Shown here piece by piece: positions 26,359 through 34,891 of a DNA stretch of 64,000 nt (positions are counted from its first letter, which is position 1; every line of letters starts with the position of its first letter). Made by a program: the position numbers and the translations under genes. The DNA is taken from contig NZ_JBHLUN010000001.1 of NCBI RefSeq assembly GCF_042433915.1, positions 186,001 through 250,000 on the forward strand, written 5' to 3'. The DNA comes from Roseomonas elaeocarpi. GTDB taxonomy: Bacteria; Pseudomonadota; Alphaproteobacteria; Acetobacterales; Acetobacteraceae. The notes beneath the pieces were generated by a model, which did no database searches, had not been told where the DNA came from, and saw nothing but the letters and a program-made list of their open reading frames with translations.

Positions 26359-27176
26359 ATCTCGCAGCGCTTCACGTCGTAGGGGGAAAGCGGCAGCAGG
26401 GCACCGTTCAGGCAGAGGCGGTAAATCTCGTAGCCTGGCAGGGCAGTAAAGAAGTCGCGCATCGTGGCGCGCGTCGCGATGTTGGCGGGAATGAATTCGA
26501 ACTGGATCATGCCGATCCGGCGATCCCGGATGGCGCGCTCGGCACCTTTCAGCACGTTGAGGTCGAAGCCCTCGGTGTCGATCTTCAGGAAATCGACCCG
26601 GTCGATTCCCGCCTGCTCCAGGTAGGCATCAAGGGTGGTACACTCGATCACGTGCCGTACGACCCGGTCCGCGAACATGTCCACGGCGTCGCGGCTGAGA
26701 CTGGCCTGCGTGGAGCCATCGCCATCGGCGAAGTCGAACAGTTCCAGTTCGCCGCGCTGATCGGACAGCGCCGTCTGCACCAGCGTGACGCTGCGGCCGG
26801 ACAGGTGCCGCGAAAGGCGTTCGAAGGTACGGGGATGCGGTTCGAAGGCGTGTATGCGCGCGGTCGGCGCGAGGCGCGCGAGGTAATCCGCGTAGGAACC
26901 GTAGTTGGCACCGACATCGAACAACACGCCGCCTTGCAGGCGCCCCGCCATGCTGCGCAGAAAGCGTTCTTCCGCGACGTTGAGGCCGTGCCTGCCTTTG
27001 AAGTTGATGGCGATGCCGTTACAGCGCAGCGCGAAATCATAGATTGCTCTGCCCAGCCAGGCGGCAGAGGGCCTGTTGATGGCCCAGAGGAGCGGGTAGG
27101 CGGCCGATGCGGCCAGCTGCCGCATCAGGCTGTTCTGCCAGACTGGCGTGCGGACCGGACTCGTCGCCTGCGACAT
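26322..27176 (-). CDS. FkbM family methyltransferase
   Basis: 284 residues. SAM motif VLFDVGANYGSYADYLARLA and the second family motif VDFLKIDTEGFDLNVLKGAE are clear, with FEFIPANIATRATMRDFFT near the C-terminus. Probably O-methylates a sugar. Unlike the rest of the block it is on the - strand, at the edge of the exopolysaccharide locus and overlapping the broken + strand gene. ATG at 27176 has AAGGA upstream; an ATG at 27218 is an alternative. It may have arrived with the rearrangement that truncated its neighbour. Confidence 0.88.
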   Translation of the reverse strand: MSQATSPVRTPVWQNSLMRQLAASAAYPLLWAINRPSAAWLGRAIYDFALRCNGIAINFKGRHGLNVAEERFLRSMAGRLQGGVLFDVGANYGSYADYLARLAPTARIHAFEPHPRTFERLSRHLSGRSVTLVQTALSDQRGELELFDFADGDGSTQASLSRDAVDMFADRVVRHVIECTTLDAYLEQAGIDRVDFLKIDTEGFDLNVLKGAERAIRDRRIGMIQFEFIPANIATRATMRDFFTALPGYEIYRLCLNGALLPLSPYDVKRCEIYVTQNLIAFPA

Positions 27177-27449
27177 CGTGTGTCCTTGACCGTGACCGAC
27201 AGCGGAATCTGTGTGCATGATGGCAACGATCTTAGCGGCGGGATAAGGAAATACCATCGCTTTCGTGCGTCGCAGCGATCGTGAAGCACGATCCTGATGG
27301 ATCCTGCGCATCGCTCGAAGCCTGTCGGCTGCTGCGCAGTTCTCATGTGCCGTTGCAATGGCCTTCATCGCCGCGTGGCATTTGCGCGTGACCGGACGAG
27401 CGGCGATCCAGGGGGAGGGAGGTCCTTCTCCCCTGGCCGCGATGCATCC

Positions 27450-28754
27450 TTACCGGAAGCGATCTAGCGCCTTGTAGTAGAGCCCCACCAGCGGCAGGAA
27501 CCAGGGCTTGCCGGAATATCCCGGCACGGCGGGCCAGTTGAGGCCCTTGACCGGGTTGCGGTCCGCTTGCCCGAGAATGGCCTCGGCCATCACCACCCCC
27601 ATCTGCGTCGACATCTGCGCGCCGTGACCGGAATAGCCCATGGCGTACCAGAGCCCGTCCTCGCGCCCGGCACGCGGGTAGCGGTCGCGGGTCATGTCCA
27701 CCAGTCCGCCCCAGCAGTAGTCGATCTCGACATCGCCCAGCTGCGGAAACATCCGCGCCAGCGCGGCGCGCAGGATCGCGCCGCTCTTCGCGTCGGAGCG
27801 CTGGTCGGAACTGGCGGAAAAGCGTGCGCGGCCGCCGAAGATCAGCCGGTTGTCCGGTGCCAGCCGGAAGTAGTTGCCGATGTTGAGCGAGGACACGCAG
27901 GTGCGGTTGCCGGGCATCGTGCGGGCGATCTCGTTCTCGGTGAGCGGCCGCGTCGCGACGATGAAGCTGCCCACGGGTACGATGCGGCGGCGGAACCACT
28001 GGAACGGTGCCCCGCGATAGGTGCCGGTATAGGCGCCGGTGGCGAGCAGCACCTCGCCCGCGGAAACCTCGCCTCCCGGCATTCCATCCCGGGTGATCTG
28101 CAAGATATGCCGGCCCTCTGCCATGCGTCGCCCCGTGACGGCCGCATTCTCGTGGATCGTGGCGCCCTGCCGCACGGCGGCCTCCGCCAGGCCCGTGACG
28201 AAGCGGCCCATATGCATCATGGCACTCTTGCGGAACAGCATCGCGCCGTGCGCGGCGTCGGTCACGATCTCACCCGCGAGGTCGGCGCGGCGCAGCAGGG
28301 CGGTGTCGGGATCGACCTCGCGGTGGATCGCCTCGAAGTTGCGCTCGATCGCCGCGATGTGCCCGGGCTTGGAGGCGAGCTTGAGCTTGCCGGAGCGACG
28401 GAACGCGCAGTCGATGTTTTCCTCCGCCACGAGGCGCTCGATCGTGTCCACCGCGTCGTCGAAGCTGCGGTAGAGCGCGACCGCGCGCTCCCTGCCCAGC
28501 GCCTCCACCGCCGCGGGGAAGCTGTGCGCCAGCCCGTTGTTCAGGTGACCGCCGTTGCGGCCCGAGGCGCCGGCGCCCACCGTGCTGCCTTCCAGCACCA
28601 CCACGCTGGCACCGGCCCTGGCCAGCGTGTAGGCGGCGGCGAGGCCGGTGAAGCCGCCACCCACCACCGCCACGTCGCAGCGCCCCTGCACCGGCCCCTG
28701 CGCGGCGCCGGTGAAGCGCGGCGCCGTGTCGTGCCAGTAGGAGGTGTATTTCAC
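27450..28754 (-). CDS. FAD-dependent oxidoreductase, glycine oxidase/PuuB-like (DAO family)
   Basis: 434 residues. An ADP-binding motif VAVVGGGFTGLAAAYTLARA sits at residues about 28-47, then SGRNGGHLNNGLAHSFP and FRRSGKLKLASKPGH. The C-terminal FAD region has YCWGGLVDMTRDRYPRAGR and GYSGHGAQMSTQMGVVMAEA, typical of gamma-glutamylputrescine oxidase-like enzymes of the DAO family. These oxidise secondary or primary amines with release of peroxide. It is followed upstream on the - strand by a haloacid dehalogenase gene (gap of nine bases), so the two are probably one operon. The substrate cannot be deduced. Confidence 0.88.
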   Translation of the reverse strand: MKYTSYWHDTAPRFTGAAQGPVQGRCDVAVVGGGFTGLAAAYTLARAGASVVVLEGSTVGAGASGRNGGHLNNGLAHSFPAAVEALGRERAVALYRSFDDAVDTIERLVAEENIDCAFRRSGKLKLASKPGHIAAIERNFEAIHREVDPDTALLRRADLAGEIVTDAAHGAMLFRKSAMMHMGRFVTGLAEAAVRQGATIHENAAVTGRRMAEGRHILQITRDGMPGGEVSAGEVLLATGAYTGTYRGAPFQWFRRRIVPVGSFIVATRPLTENEIARTMPGNRTCVSSLNIGNYFRLAPDNRLIFGGRARFSASSDQRSDAKSGAILRAALARMFPQLGDVEIDYCWGGLVDMTRDRYPRAGREDGLWYAMGYSGHGAQMSTQMGVVMAEAILGQADRNPVKGLNWPAVPGYSGKPWFLPLVGLYYKALDRFR

Positions 28755-28763
28755 CGCGCGTCC

Positions 28764-29432
28764 TTACAGGCCGACCACGCCGGGCAACGCGGAGATATCC
28801 CTGATCTCGGTGTAGCCGTAATACGGGTTCGCCGGCTCGTGCCCGCGGTTCACCCAGACCTTGTGCTTGATGCCCAGGTCATGCGCCGACATCAGGTCGT
28901 AGCGGAACGAGGAGGAGCAGTGGAGGATGTCCTCCGGCCCGCAGTTCAGCATGTCCAGCATGTACTCGAAGGCCCGGAAGCGCGGCTTGTAGGCCCTGGC
29001 CTGTTCCGCCGTGTAGACGGCGTGAAAGGGGGCGCCGAGCTTCGCCACGCTCTCGTGGATCTGCGCGTTCATGGCGTTGGACAGGATCACCAGCGGGATC
29101 TCCTTGGCGACCCGCGCCAGGCCTTCCGGCACGTCCGGATGCGGGTCCCAGCGCGGCACTTCGTCGTAGATGCTCCGCGCATCCTCGGGACGGAAGGAAA
29201 CGCCGTTGGCGCGGCAACTGCGCTCCAGCGCGTCGTGCACGACCTCGGCATAGGGTTTCCAGTCGCCCATGACCTCGTCGAGCCGATAGGCGGTGAAGTT
29301 GCGGTTGAACTTCTCCATCCGTGCCTGGTCGAGCTGCTCGCCGTAGAGCGCGCGCGCCGCTTCCGCCATCCGGTAGTGGATCAGCGTTCCATGGCAGTCG
29401 AAGGTGACGTACTTGGGCCTGAAGGCGGTCAT
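28764..29432 (-). CDS. Haloacid dehalogenase type II (HAD superfamily)
   Basis: 222 residues. HAD motif I is FDCHGTL with the nucleophile Asp near residue 12; motif II is LVILSNAMNAQI, the conserved Lys is in RAYKPRFRAFEYML, and the C-terminal motif SSSFRYDLMSAHDLGIKHKV resembles the SSNxWD region of L-2-haloacid dehalogenases. These hydrolyse 2-haloalkanoates, though many family members act on other substrates. The pairing with an amine-type FAD oxidase makes a role in amino acid or amine catabolism as likely as dehalogenation. ATG at 29432 was chosen as the start of the conserved region. Confidence 0.85.
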   Translation of the reverse strand: MTAFRPKYVTFDCHGTLIHYRMAEAARALYGEQLDQARMEKFNRNFTAYRLDEVMGDWKPYAEVVHDALERSCRANGVSFRPEDARSIYDEVPRWDPHPDVPEGLARVAKEIPLVILSNAMNAQIHESVAKLGAPFHAVYTAEQARAYKPRFRAFEYMLDMLNCGPEDILHCSSSFRYDLMSAHDLGIKHKVWVNRGHEPANPYYGYTEIRDISALPGVVGL

Positions 29433-29967
29433 GCGTGCGGGTCCTCGTGGATCGGAACGAATCATACGAGCCTGGCGCATCATAGCCTGTGCCGGAGGCA
29501 TGGCACGCCGCGTCGCGGGTCCTATGATTGCATTTTCCTGCGCCGCAGCATGATGAAATGCGCTTCCATCATGGCCACGGGCACTCTGCCCACGATGCCG
29601 TCGCGCGTGGCTGGTGCACCGTTCCAAAGGCCTGTTGCCAGCCGGACCCCTGTGGAAGCAGTTCCGTGCTCCGCCCCCGCCAGGCCTGTACCTGGTGCCG
29701 GCCCGCCTTTTCGCGCAGTGAACGGCACGGTTCCGCAGTGCTTCGATCGAGCGCTGTTCCAGGCAGGCCGGAGCGCCCTGGCGTGATCGTCGCGGGACGC
29801 CTGCCCGCAACGCCTGGGCTCACGGATCGGGCCCAGCAAAAGCATTCGAGACGGGCAGGGCGGGATTTGCCGTCCACCCGGCGGCCCTGACGCTGCAGCA
29901 AGGGCGCCGTGAAGCAAGTCCGGGGCAGCGCCCAGCAAAGCCCGGGCGCCCCGTTGCTCCTCGGACC
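29433..29967. other. Intergenic stretch without convincing genes
   Basis: 535 bases. The 60 bases next to the dehalogenase gene are its leader and promoter region. Open frames occur on both strands but their composition is Arg/Pro/Gly-rich without any family pattern or ribosome site, so I see no gene. Confidence 0.5.
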
Positions 29968-30249
29968 TCAGAAGTCCCGGCGTTGCAGCGCCCGGCCGAT
30001 CTCCAGGATCTGGAGGGCTCGCTCGTCGGTCTGGTTGCCGTCGATCCACCAGTCCACGAGGTTGACGATGTCGGACGGATCATCGAAGCGAAGGCCGTCG
30101 CAGGGATGCCGGAACAAACGAAGGTAGTTCTGGGCCCCGTTCCTGGTGGAACCCGTTTCGATGAGCGCACCCCGGTAGCGCCAGACCGGTCCTCCTTGAG
30201 GACCGAACTGCACGCAGATCGAGGGGGAGATGTCTCTGGGGTCAGCCAT
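29968..30249 (-). CDS. Hypothetical protein of 93 residues
   Basis: MADPRDISPSICVQFGPQGG begins a compact sequence with several aromatic and charged blocks (VWRYRGALIETGS, NYLRLFRHPCDGLRF, DIVNLVDWWIDGNQ, ALQILEIGRALQRRDF). The ATG has an excellent ribosome site (AAGGAG, seven bases upstream). No signal peptide, membrane segment or recognisable domain. Composition is that of a real soluble protein. Function unknown. Confidence 0.65.
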   Translation of the reverse strand: MADPRDISPSICVQFGPQGGPVWRYRGALIETGSTRNGAQNYLRLFRHPCDGLRFDDPSDIVNLVDWWIDGNQTDERALQILEIGRALQRRDF

Positions 30250-30912
30250 GCACGATCTCCTTGAACAGTACTCGCGCAAGGCGAGCACCAGTCGATACGA
30301 TATCGCTATAAGGTAGGTTAGAAGCGACGCTTCCACGAGCGCGATTCCGAGGGAGGAACGATCCTTTCCGCCAATCCACCGGGGTATGCTGACCCGCAGC
30401 CGGAACAGCCCGCGGCGCTGTGGCATCTGCTGCAGGCACGGTGCTTCGCGTTGGCCATGTTGCATTGCAACTGGCGGTCACCCGACACGGCCTCTTTCAA
30501 CACCAGGGTCTGGAGCCGCGGCCGCGCGAAAGGGACCACGATCGGCGTCCGCCGGAACAGGTCGGCGCAGCTTCTCCGCCGTGAGATCGGCAGCCCATGG
30601 ATCATGGCGACGCCTCGGGGCGATGCCTCAGGGCGATGCCTCGGGGCGACGCTGTGGAGCCGCTTGGCTGGATGCCGTTCTCGGCAAAGCGGAGAACAAC
30701 AAATGAGCCGCTGAAGGGCTCCGCCTTGGCGAGGTGCCCGGCGGACGCACCTGCGCGATGATCAGGGCAGAGCCTGCCGGCCATGACCACGCGCGGCGCC
30801 GGCTATTGTGTCCGCGATGCAGGACGTACCGCACATCGTCCTGTGTCGATGGATCCGCAGGGGGGATGTATGGGCGACCGGTTGGTTCCTGAACCAGGAC
30901 CGGCAGCAGCAC
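30250..30912. other. Intergenic stretch without convincing genes
   Basis: 663 bases. A lower-G+C patch near 30,285-30,325 is upstream of the 93-residue gene and likely holds its promoter. Several open frames exist but none has a ribosome site or protein-like composition. Confidence 0.45.
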
Positions 30913-31149
30913 CTATCCCCGGTTCGGCTTGGCAAACACCAGCAGCTGCCACGCGATGGGCTTGCCTTGCGGATGGTGCGGGTGCGGCTCCGGTGAGAGC
31001 ACCTGGCCCTCGGCGCTCGCGATCTCGTGCCCACAGCTCTGGCAACGGTAGATTCCGGCATAGGGCGCCGTGCGCCCGGCCTGGTAGGTTACGGTGAAAG
31101 CCTTCTCGTCAGCCTGAGTAACGTAGCCAACGTTTTGATAGAGAGCCAT
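30913..31149 (-). CDS. Small metal-binding 'protein L'-like protein
   Basis: 78 residues. MALYQNVGYVTQADEKAFTV opens, then a CxxC knuckle in GIYRCQSCGHEIASAEGQ and a His-rich segment PEPHPHHPQGKPIAWQLLVF. I recall similar short proteobacterial proteins annotated 'protein L' with the same order: YRCxxCGHEIAS, then His/Pro/Gln, then a WRL or WQL end. Probably binds zinc. Function unknown. ATG at 31149 is preferred; an in-frame start four residues earlier is possible. Confidence 0.7.
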   Translation of the reverse strand: MALYQNVGYVTQADEKAFTVTYQAGRTAPYAGIYRCQSCGHEIASAEGQVLSPEPHPHHPQGKPIAWQLLVFAKPNRG

Positions 31150-31332
31150 CTGCGACACCACGACGTCCTCGGAGGTTGTGCCACCTGGCAGAACAATTAG
31201 GAAGAGGTTGTCTCCGCAGATACTTTTTCTACCGGCCGACCTCGGGTGCTTGAAGAGCAGGCCGCTGTTGCCGAAGGTGGGGAATGTTGATGGTGCGTCA
31301 CCACCGGGAACCCGCAGAAATCTGCGGGAAAA

Positions 31333-31663
31333 TGGTGTCCGCGGCGGGATTCGAACCCACGGCCCCAGGATTCATCCCACTTCGGCTTTCGCCGCCGCCC
31401 CGGCCGGTGGCCGAAACGTTCGTGGTCTGGACTGTCCCTTCACCCTAGACCTCCGGCGGTGCGACCCGCCGCGAGAACCCTTAGGCGCTGCCCATCCAGT
31501 CTCTACACCTTCCCCATGCTCGCGCGCAGGGCTTGGCTCGGGATCGGCGTGGGGCGAGAGCCCCGGCGCGTTCCCCGAATTTGAGCAGATCCGCCGCCCG
31601 GTTTCCCCTGGCGACGCCCAATTTTCAGGAATCCTGTGCTCTATCCTGCTGAGCTACGCGGAC
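31333..31663 (-). tRNA. tRNA-Arg(CCU), split by a group I intron
   Basis: The two exons lie at 31627-31663 and 31333-31372 on the - strand and join into a normal cloverleaf of 77 bases including encoded CCA. Acceptor GTCCGCG pairs with CGCGGAC; D-stem GCTC/GAGC; anticodon stem CAGGA/TCCTG; loop TTCCTAA with anticodon CCU at 31627-31629; T-arm GTGGG-TTCGAAT-CCCGC. The intron falls directly after the third anticodon base (position 36). Both exons would be missed or misread by a search expecting an unbroken gene. The same tRNA is a known host of a group I intron in Agrobacterium. Confidence 0.93.
31373..31626 (-). ncRNA. Group I self-splicing intron in tRNA-Arg(CCU)
   Basis: 254 nt with no open reading frame for a homing endonuclease. 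Boundaries follow the group I rule: the 5' exon ends in U (CCU) and the intron ends in G. An internal guide GGG, seven bases into the intron, can pair with CCU through a final U-G. The conserved core is visible: AGAGACUGGAUGG (5' strand of P7, about 31,493-31,505) and GGGACAGUCC (3' strand of P7, about 31,428-31,438), with a GC-rich hairpin GGCGGCGGCGAAAGCCGAAG near the 3' end. Length and position match bacterial tRNA group I introns (Azoarcus, Agrobacterium). Splicing activity is inferred. Confidence 0.9.
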
Positions 31664-31807
31664 ACTTGCCCGGCCGAAGAAGGGGACGGGCGGGCGCAGG
31701 CTACCCGAGGGCACACCCGAGTGGCAAGGCGCGGCGTGTGCTCCGCCGCGTCCGCGCACGGCACTGGCGGGACGCCTGCCATGGCCCCGACGTGACGCAC
31801 CCCGACC

Positions 31808-32833
31808 TCACCCGCGGCGCCGGAACCGCTCCACCGCCGCCACCAGCGCCGTGCGGACCCCGGGCTCCAGCGCCGAGTGCCCCGCATCGGGCACCACTGT
31901 CAGCCGGGCGGAAGGCCAGGCGTCCAGCAACTCGAAGGCGCTGACCGGCGGGCAGACCATGTCGTAGCGACCCTGCACGATCTCGGCCGGGATATGCGCG
32001 ATGCGTTCCATCCCGCCGAGCAGCCCGCCCGGTCCCGTGCCATCCGTCTTCTCAGGGGGCAGGAACAGTGCGTTGGCGAAGTAATGGGCCTCGATCCGCG
32101 CCAGTCCCAGGGCGGAACGGTCTTGCGCGAAGCTCGCCACCAGCTCGGGCGAGGGCATCAGCGTCGAACACAGCCCCTCGTAGTTGCTCCAGGCGCGCGC
32201 CGCCGGCAGGTGCACCGCCGGGTCCGGATCGCACAGCCGGCGCAGGTAGGCGCCCAGCAGGTCGTGCCGCTCCTCGGGCGGGACGTGCTCGGCGAAGCCC
32301 GCCCAGGCATCGGGAAAGACCCGTCGCAGCCCGTACAGGAACCACTCGACCTCCGACTGCCGACCCAGGAACACGCCGCGCAGCACGCAGCCCACCACGC
32401 GCTCGGGATGGGCCTGGGCATAGGCCAGCGCCAGCGTCGATCCCCAGGAGCCGCCGAACAACAGCCAGCGCTCGATGCCGAGGAAGCGGCGCAGGGTCTC
32501 TATATCCTCCACCAGGTGCGCCGTGCTGTTCTCGCGCAGCTCGCCCAGCGGGCGGGAGCGTCCGGCGCCGCGCTGGTCGAAGATCACCGCGCGCCAGTGG
32601 TGCGGGTCGAAGAAGCGGCGATGCACGGCACCCGCCCCCGCTCCGGGGCCGCCATGGAGGAACAGCACCGGCTGCCCGCGCGGATTGCCCACCTGTTCCC
32701 AGTACATCAGGTGGCGGGTGCCCCCCGGCGCGTCCGCCGGGCTGCTGTCCCGGACGCCGTCGGAGGGCGGCGAGAGCGGCAGCAATCCCGTCTCGTAGGG
32801 GGCAATATCGGGGAAAAGGTCGCCGCGCGGCAT
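31808..32833 (-). CDS. pip: Prolyl aminopeptidase (EC 3.4.11.5)
   Basis: 341 residues, the usual size. An alpha/beta-hydrolase: oxyanion stretch VLFLHGGPGAGAGAVHRRFF, FDQRGAGRSRPLGELRENST, nucleophile elbow GGSWGSTLALAYAQAHPERV and C-terminal DAGHSALEPG with the catalytic His. The conserved Asp is in IVQGRYDMVCPP. These are diagnostic for prolyl iminopeptidase, which removes N-terminal proline from peptides in the cytoplasm. ATG at 32833 (MPRGDLFPDIAPYETG) matches the normal family start. Located just downstream of the split tRNA on the same strand orientation. Confidence 0.93.
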   Translation of the reverse strand: MPRGDLFPDIAPYETGLLPLSPPSDGVRDSSPADAPGGTRHLMYWEQVGNPRGQPVLFLHGGPGAGAGAVHRRFFDPHHWRAVIFDQRGAGRSRPLGELRENSTAHLVEDIETLRRFLGIERWLLFGGSWGSTLALAYAQAHPERVVGCVLRGVFLGRQSEVEWFLYGLRRVFPDAWAGFAEHVPPEERHDLLGAYLRRLCDPDPAVHLPAARAWSNYEGLCSTLMPSPELVASFAQDRSALGLARIEAHYFANALFLPPEKTDGTGPGGLLGGMERIAHIPAEIVQGRYDMVCPPVSAFELLDAWPSARLTVVPDAGHSALEPGVRTALVAAVERFRRRG

Positions 32834-32965
32834 GGCACCTTGTGGCCCGAACCGGCAGGATGGCGCAATCATGCGTGCCGCGATCGGCCCCTCAGTCGTC
32901 CGGCCACGCTTCCGCCCCCGTGCGGCCCTCTTCGCCCGGGGCATCCGCGCACCAAATTGAGGTCG

Positions 32966-33997
32966 ATGCCCAGCCTTCCTCCTTCCAGCACGCCGCCCGG
33001 CGGCGACCCGAAGCCCAGGCGCCCCGCCGCTCCGCGTGGCGGGGCGCAGGCGGGCTCCGGCACGCCCGGCGCCCCGGCCTGGGGCATGCCGGGACCGGAC
33101 CGTCCGAAGAACGGCGTTCCGGATCACACCGCCTCTGGAAGCGGGGAGGCCGCGGGCGATTCCGGGCCGGACGCGTCGAAGCCGGGTACGGGCCGCGCGG
33201 CCGCCGCGCGGGCGGGCAGCAAGCCGGCCCCCAACAGCCCGCGCTGCGGCGTTTGCGGCACCGAGAGCCGGCAGCCACGCCCGCGCCCGGTGGCGCCGGA
33301 ACAGGCCCCTGACCTCGACCTCCGGCCGGGGGAGCCGCTGCGTTCCACCATGGAGTTCTGGCTGCAGCAGTGCCCGCACTGTGGCTACAGCGCGCCCGAC
33401 ATCGCCCGCGCCCACCCGGCGGTGGCGCAAGCCGTCGCGGCGGCGCCGTTCCGAGCCCTGGTGAACGACACCGCCCACCCGCTCCTCGCCCGCCGCTTCC
33501 TGGCCTGGGCGCATGTGCTGGAGGAAAGCGGCGCGCTGCACGCCGCGGCCGAGGCCACGCTGCAGGCCGCCTGGGTCGCCGATGACGAGGCCATGCCCGA
33601 ACTCGCCCGAACCTGGCGGCTGGAAGCGGTGGCGCTGTGGCGCTCCGGTCCGCCGCTGTCGCAGGAACAGTCGGTGCGCGTGGTGGACGCGCTGCGGCGC
33701 GCCGGGGCCTGGGACGATGCCGCCTCCTCCTGCCGGAACGCCCAGGCCGGCCTGAGCGCGTCGCCCGGCGGGGGCCTCCCGAGTGATCCGGCAACGCAGG
33801 TGCTGGGGCTGGAAGCGCGCCTGATCGCGGCCCACGATGATGGGCGGCACACCCTGGCCTCGGCCCTGCCGCCACCGGCACGGCGACCGCACGTCACCCA
33901 CCAGGGCTCATCGTCGGAGGCGCCACCACCCCGGCGCGACGGTTCCGCGGGGGACGGGCTGCTGGGGCGGCTGCGGCGCTGGCTCGGGCGGAGCTGA
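32966..33997 (+). CDS. Zinc-ribbon protein, DUF2225-like
   Basis: 343 residues. The first 90 are Pro/Gly/Ala-rich and probably disordered. Two CxxC pairs follow, RCGVCGTESR and QCPHCGYSAPDIA, separated by about 45 residues, with SxxxFW-like LRSTMEFWLQ before the second. This is the layout of DUF2225-type proteins. Residues about 155-300 are helical and TPR-like (RRFLAWAHVLEESGALHAAA, AWVADDEAMPELARTWRLEA), and the tail is LLGRLRRWLGRS. ATG at 32966 has GAGG upstream. Function unknown; a metal-binding cytoplasmic protein is likely. Confidence 0.7.
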   Translation: MPSLPPSSTPPGGDPKPRRPAAPRGGAQAGSGTPGAPAWGMPGPDRPKNGVPDHTASGSGEAAGDSGPDASKPGTGRAAAARAGSKPAPNSPRCGVCGTESRQPRPRPVAPEQAPDLDLRPGEPLRSTMEFWLQQCPHCGYSAPDIARAHPAVAQAVAAAPFRALVNDTAHPLLARRFLAWAHVLEESGALHAAAEATLQAAWVADDEAMPELARTWRLEAVALWRSGPPLSQEQSVRVVDALRRAGAWDDAASSCRNAQAGLSASPGGGLPSDPATQVLGLEARLIAAHDDGRHTLASALPPPARRPHVTHQGSSSEAPPPRRDGSAGDGLLGRLRRWLGRS

Positions 33998-34349
33998 GGC
34001 CCCGAAAGATCCGCGGGGCCGTGGCGGCCGCGATCCGGGAAGCGCAGTCCGGAAGAACGGCCGGCCTACCGCGAGCGTGGCGGATGAGGTGGCCCGCGCA
34101 CCCAGGCCTTGGTGCGTTGTTTTGCTCCGTATCCAGCGTGCGGTGACCTGCATCGTGACCCGTCCAGGCTGGGTGCTGCTTTCCACCGCCGTATCGCCAC
34201 TCCGGTGGCATGGCGCTCGTGCGGCCCGGCAGCGATCGGCAGCGCCGCAGGGAGACGTCACGTCGTGGGGGCCGGACGCTCGCCGCTACCCGAATGTTGA
34301 CTGAACGTTTCAATCTTCACGGTCCGACACTGCCCTACCATACGGCCCG
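33998..34349. other. Intergenic region before the first module copy
   Basis: 352 bases. A possible terminator hairpin (ggccccgaaagatccgcggg) follows the zinc-ribbon gene. The end of the stretch carries the TTGAC element upstream of the 88-residue module protein. I see no gene. Confidence 0.45.
34297..34319 (+). promoter_or_regulatory. Putative promoter element of module gene A1 (TTGAC)
   Basis: TTGAC begins 53 bases before the ATG of the first A gene, the same distance as in copy 2 and six bases less than in copy 3. The downstream block seen in copies 2 and 3 (GAGCACARCCTGC) is not kept here. Confidence 0.4.
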
Positions 34350-34616
34350 ATGACCGATGCCGCCGACGAGTTCTGGACCACCCACAGCCTCGCGGAAGAT
34401 GGCGTGACGCTGATCCTGTTTCAGGAAAGCGGGCAGGTCATGGCGGAGGTCATCGGACCCTACGGTCATGATGACGCGGTGATGGTGATGCCGGCGGCAA
34501 TCCAGATCGCCATGGCGCGGGTGCCCAGCCGGGATGACCTGTTGGTCCTCGATGACGAGGAACTGTGGCAGCGGCATTGGGGTCATCTGCGGGGCGACAA
34601 GCCGCGCTTCGCCTGA
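34350..34616 (+). CDS. Module protein A, copy 1 (unknown family)
   Basis: 88 residues. One of three paralogues in this region. Shared positions are EF near the N-terminus, then GVTLILF-E, V-AE-IGP, D-V--MP-AI, and a C-terminal VLDDE-LWQ--WG-L. It looks like a small alpha/beta protein, rich in acidic residues, with no signal peptide or membrane segment. Each A gene faces a winged-helix gene (B) on the other strand; here the two stops are 17 bases apart. I do not recognise the family and give no function. This copy and its partner are the most divergent in flanking sequence. Confidence 0.7.
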   Translation: MTDAADEFWTTHSLAEDGVTLILFQESGQVMAEVIGPYGHDDAVMVMPAAIQIAMARVPSRDDLLVLDDEELWQRHWGHLRGDKPRFA

Positions 34617-34633
34617 CGCGGCGGTGATACCCG

Positions 34634-34891
34634 TTACGCCCGGTTCAGATTGTCCGGCCCGGATTGTGCAATCCGCCACTGAAACCGACCGGCCGGCACG
34701 ACCCTGACCTGTTGCTCAGCCGCGGCGAGGGCACGCAACAGGTCGCTCTTCCGTAATCCTGTCATCTCCCGCAGTTCCGCCAGGCTCAAGGGCAGAGAAT
34801 GTCCCTGGAGGTGGCTGAGGATCAAAGCAATCACCTGCTGCGTCCGTTCCGGATCGGAGTCTCGGTGCCTTGCGGCTTCTTCTTCTGTCAC
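34634..34891 (-). CDS. Module protein B, copy 1 (winged-helix, unknown family)
   Basis: 85 residues with a GTG start. Residues about 20-75 form a predicted winged helix: QQVIALILSHLQGH, PLSLAELREMTGLRKSDLLR and ALAAAEQQVRVVPAGRFQW. The helix 2-3 block (PLSLAELREMTGLRKSDLLR) is closely matched in the other two B copies. An acidic N-terminus precedes it. It probably binds DNA or mediates protein contact. Convergent with protein A copy 1. Confidence 0.7.
   Translation of the reverse strand: MTEEEAARHRDSDPERTQQVIALILSHLQGHSLPLSLAELREMTGLRKSDLLRALAAAEQQVRVVPAGRFQWRIAQSGPDNLNRA

Noticed and set aside
29522..30049. - strand open frame of 175 codons
   Set aside because: Arg/Pro/Gly-rich composition without any domain; it also overlaps the better supported 93-residue gene.
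31178..31795. + strand open frame of 205 codons over the tRNA/intron region
   Set aside because: It crosses both tRNA exons and the intron, has no ribosome site and no protein pattern.
34350..34891. Reading the A/B pairs as toxin-antitoxin systems
   Set aside because: TA genes normally form a co-directional operon. These are convergent, neither protein shows a toxin motif, and a winged helix alone does not make an antitoxin.
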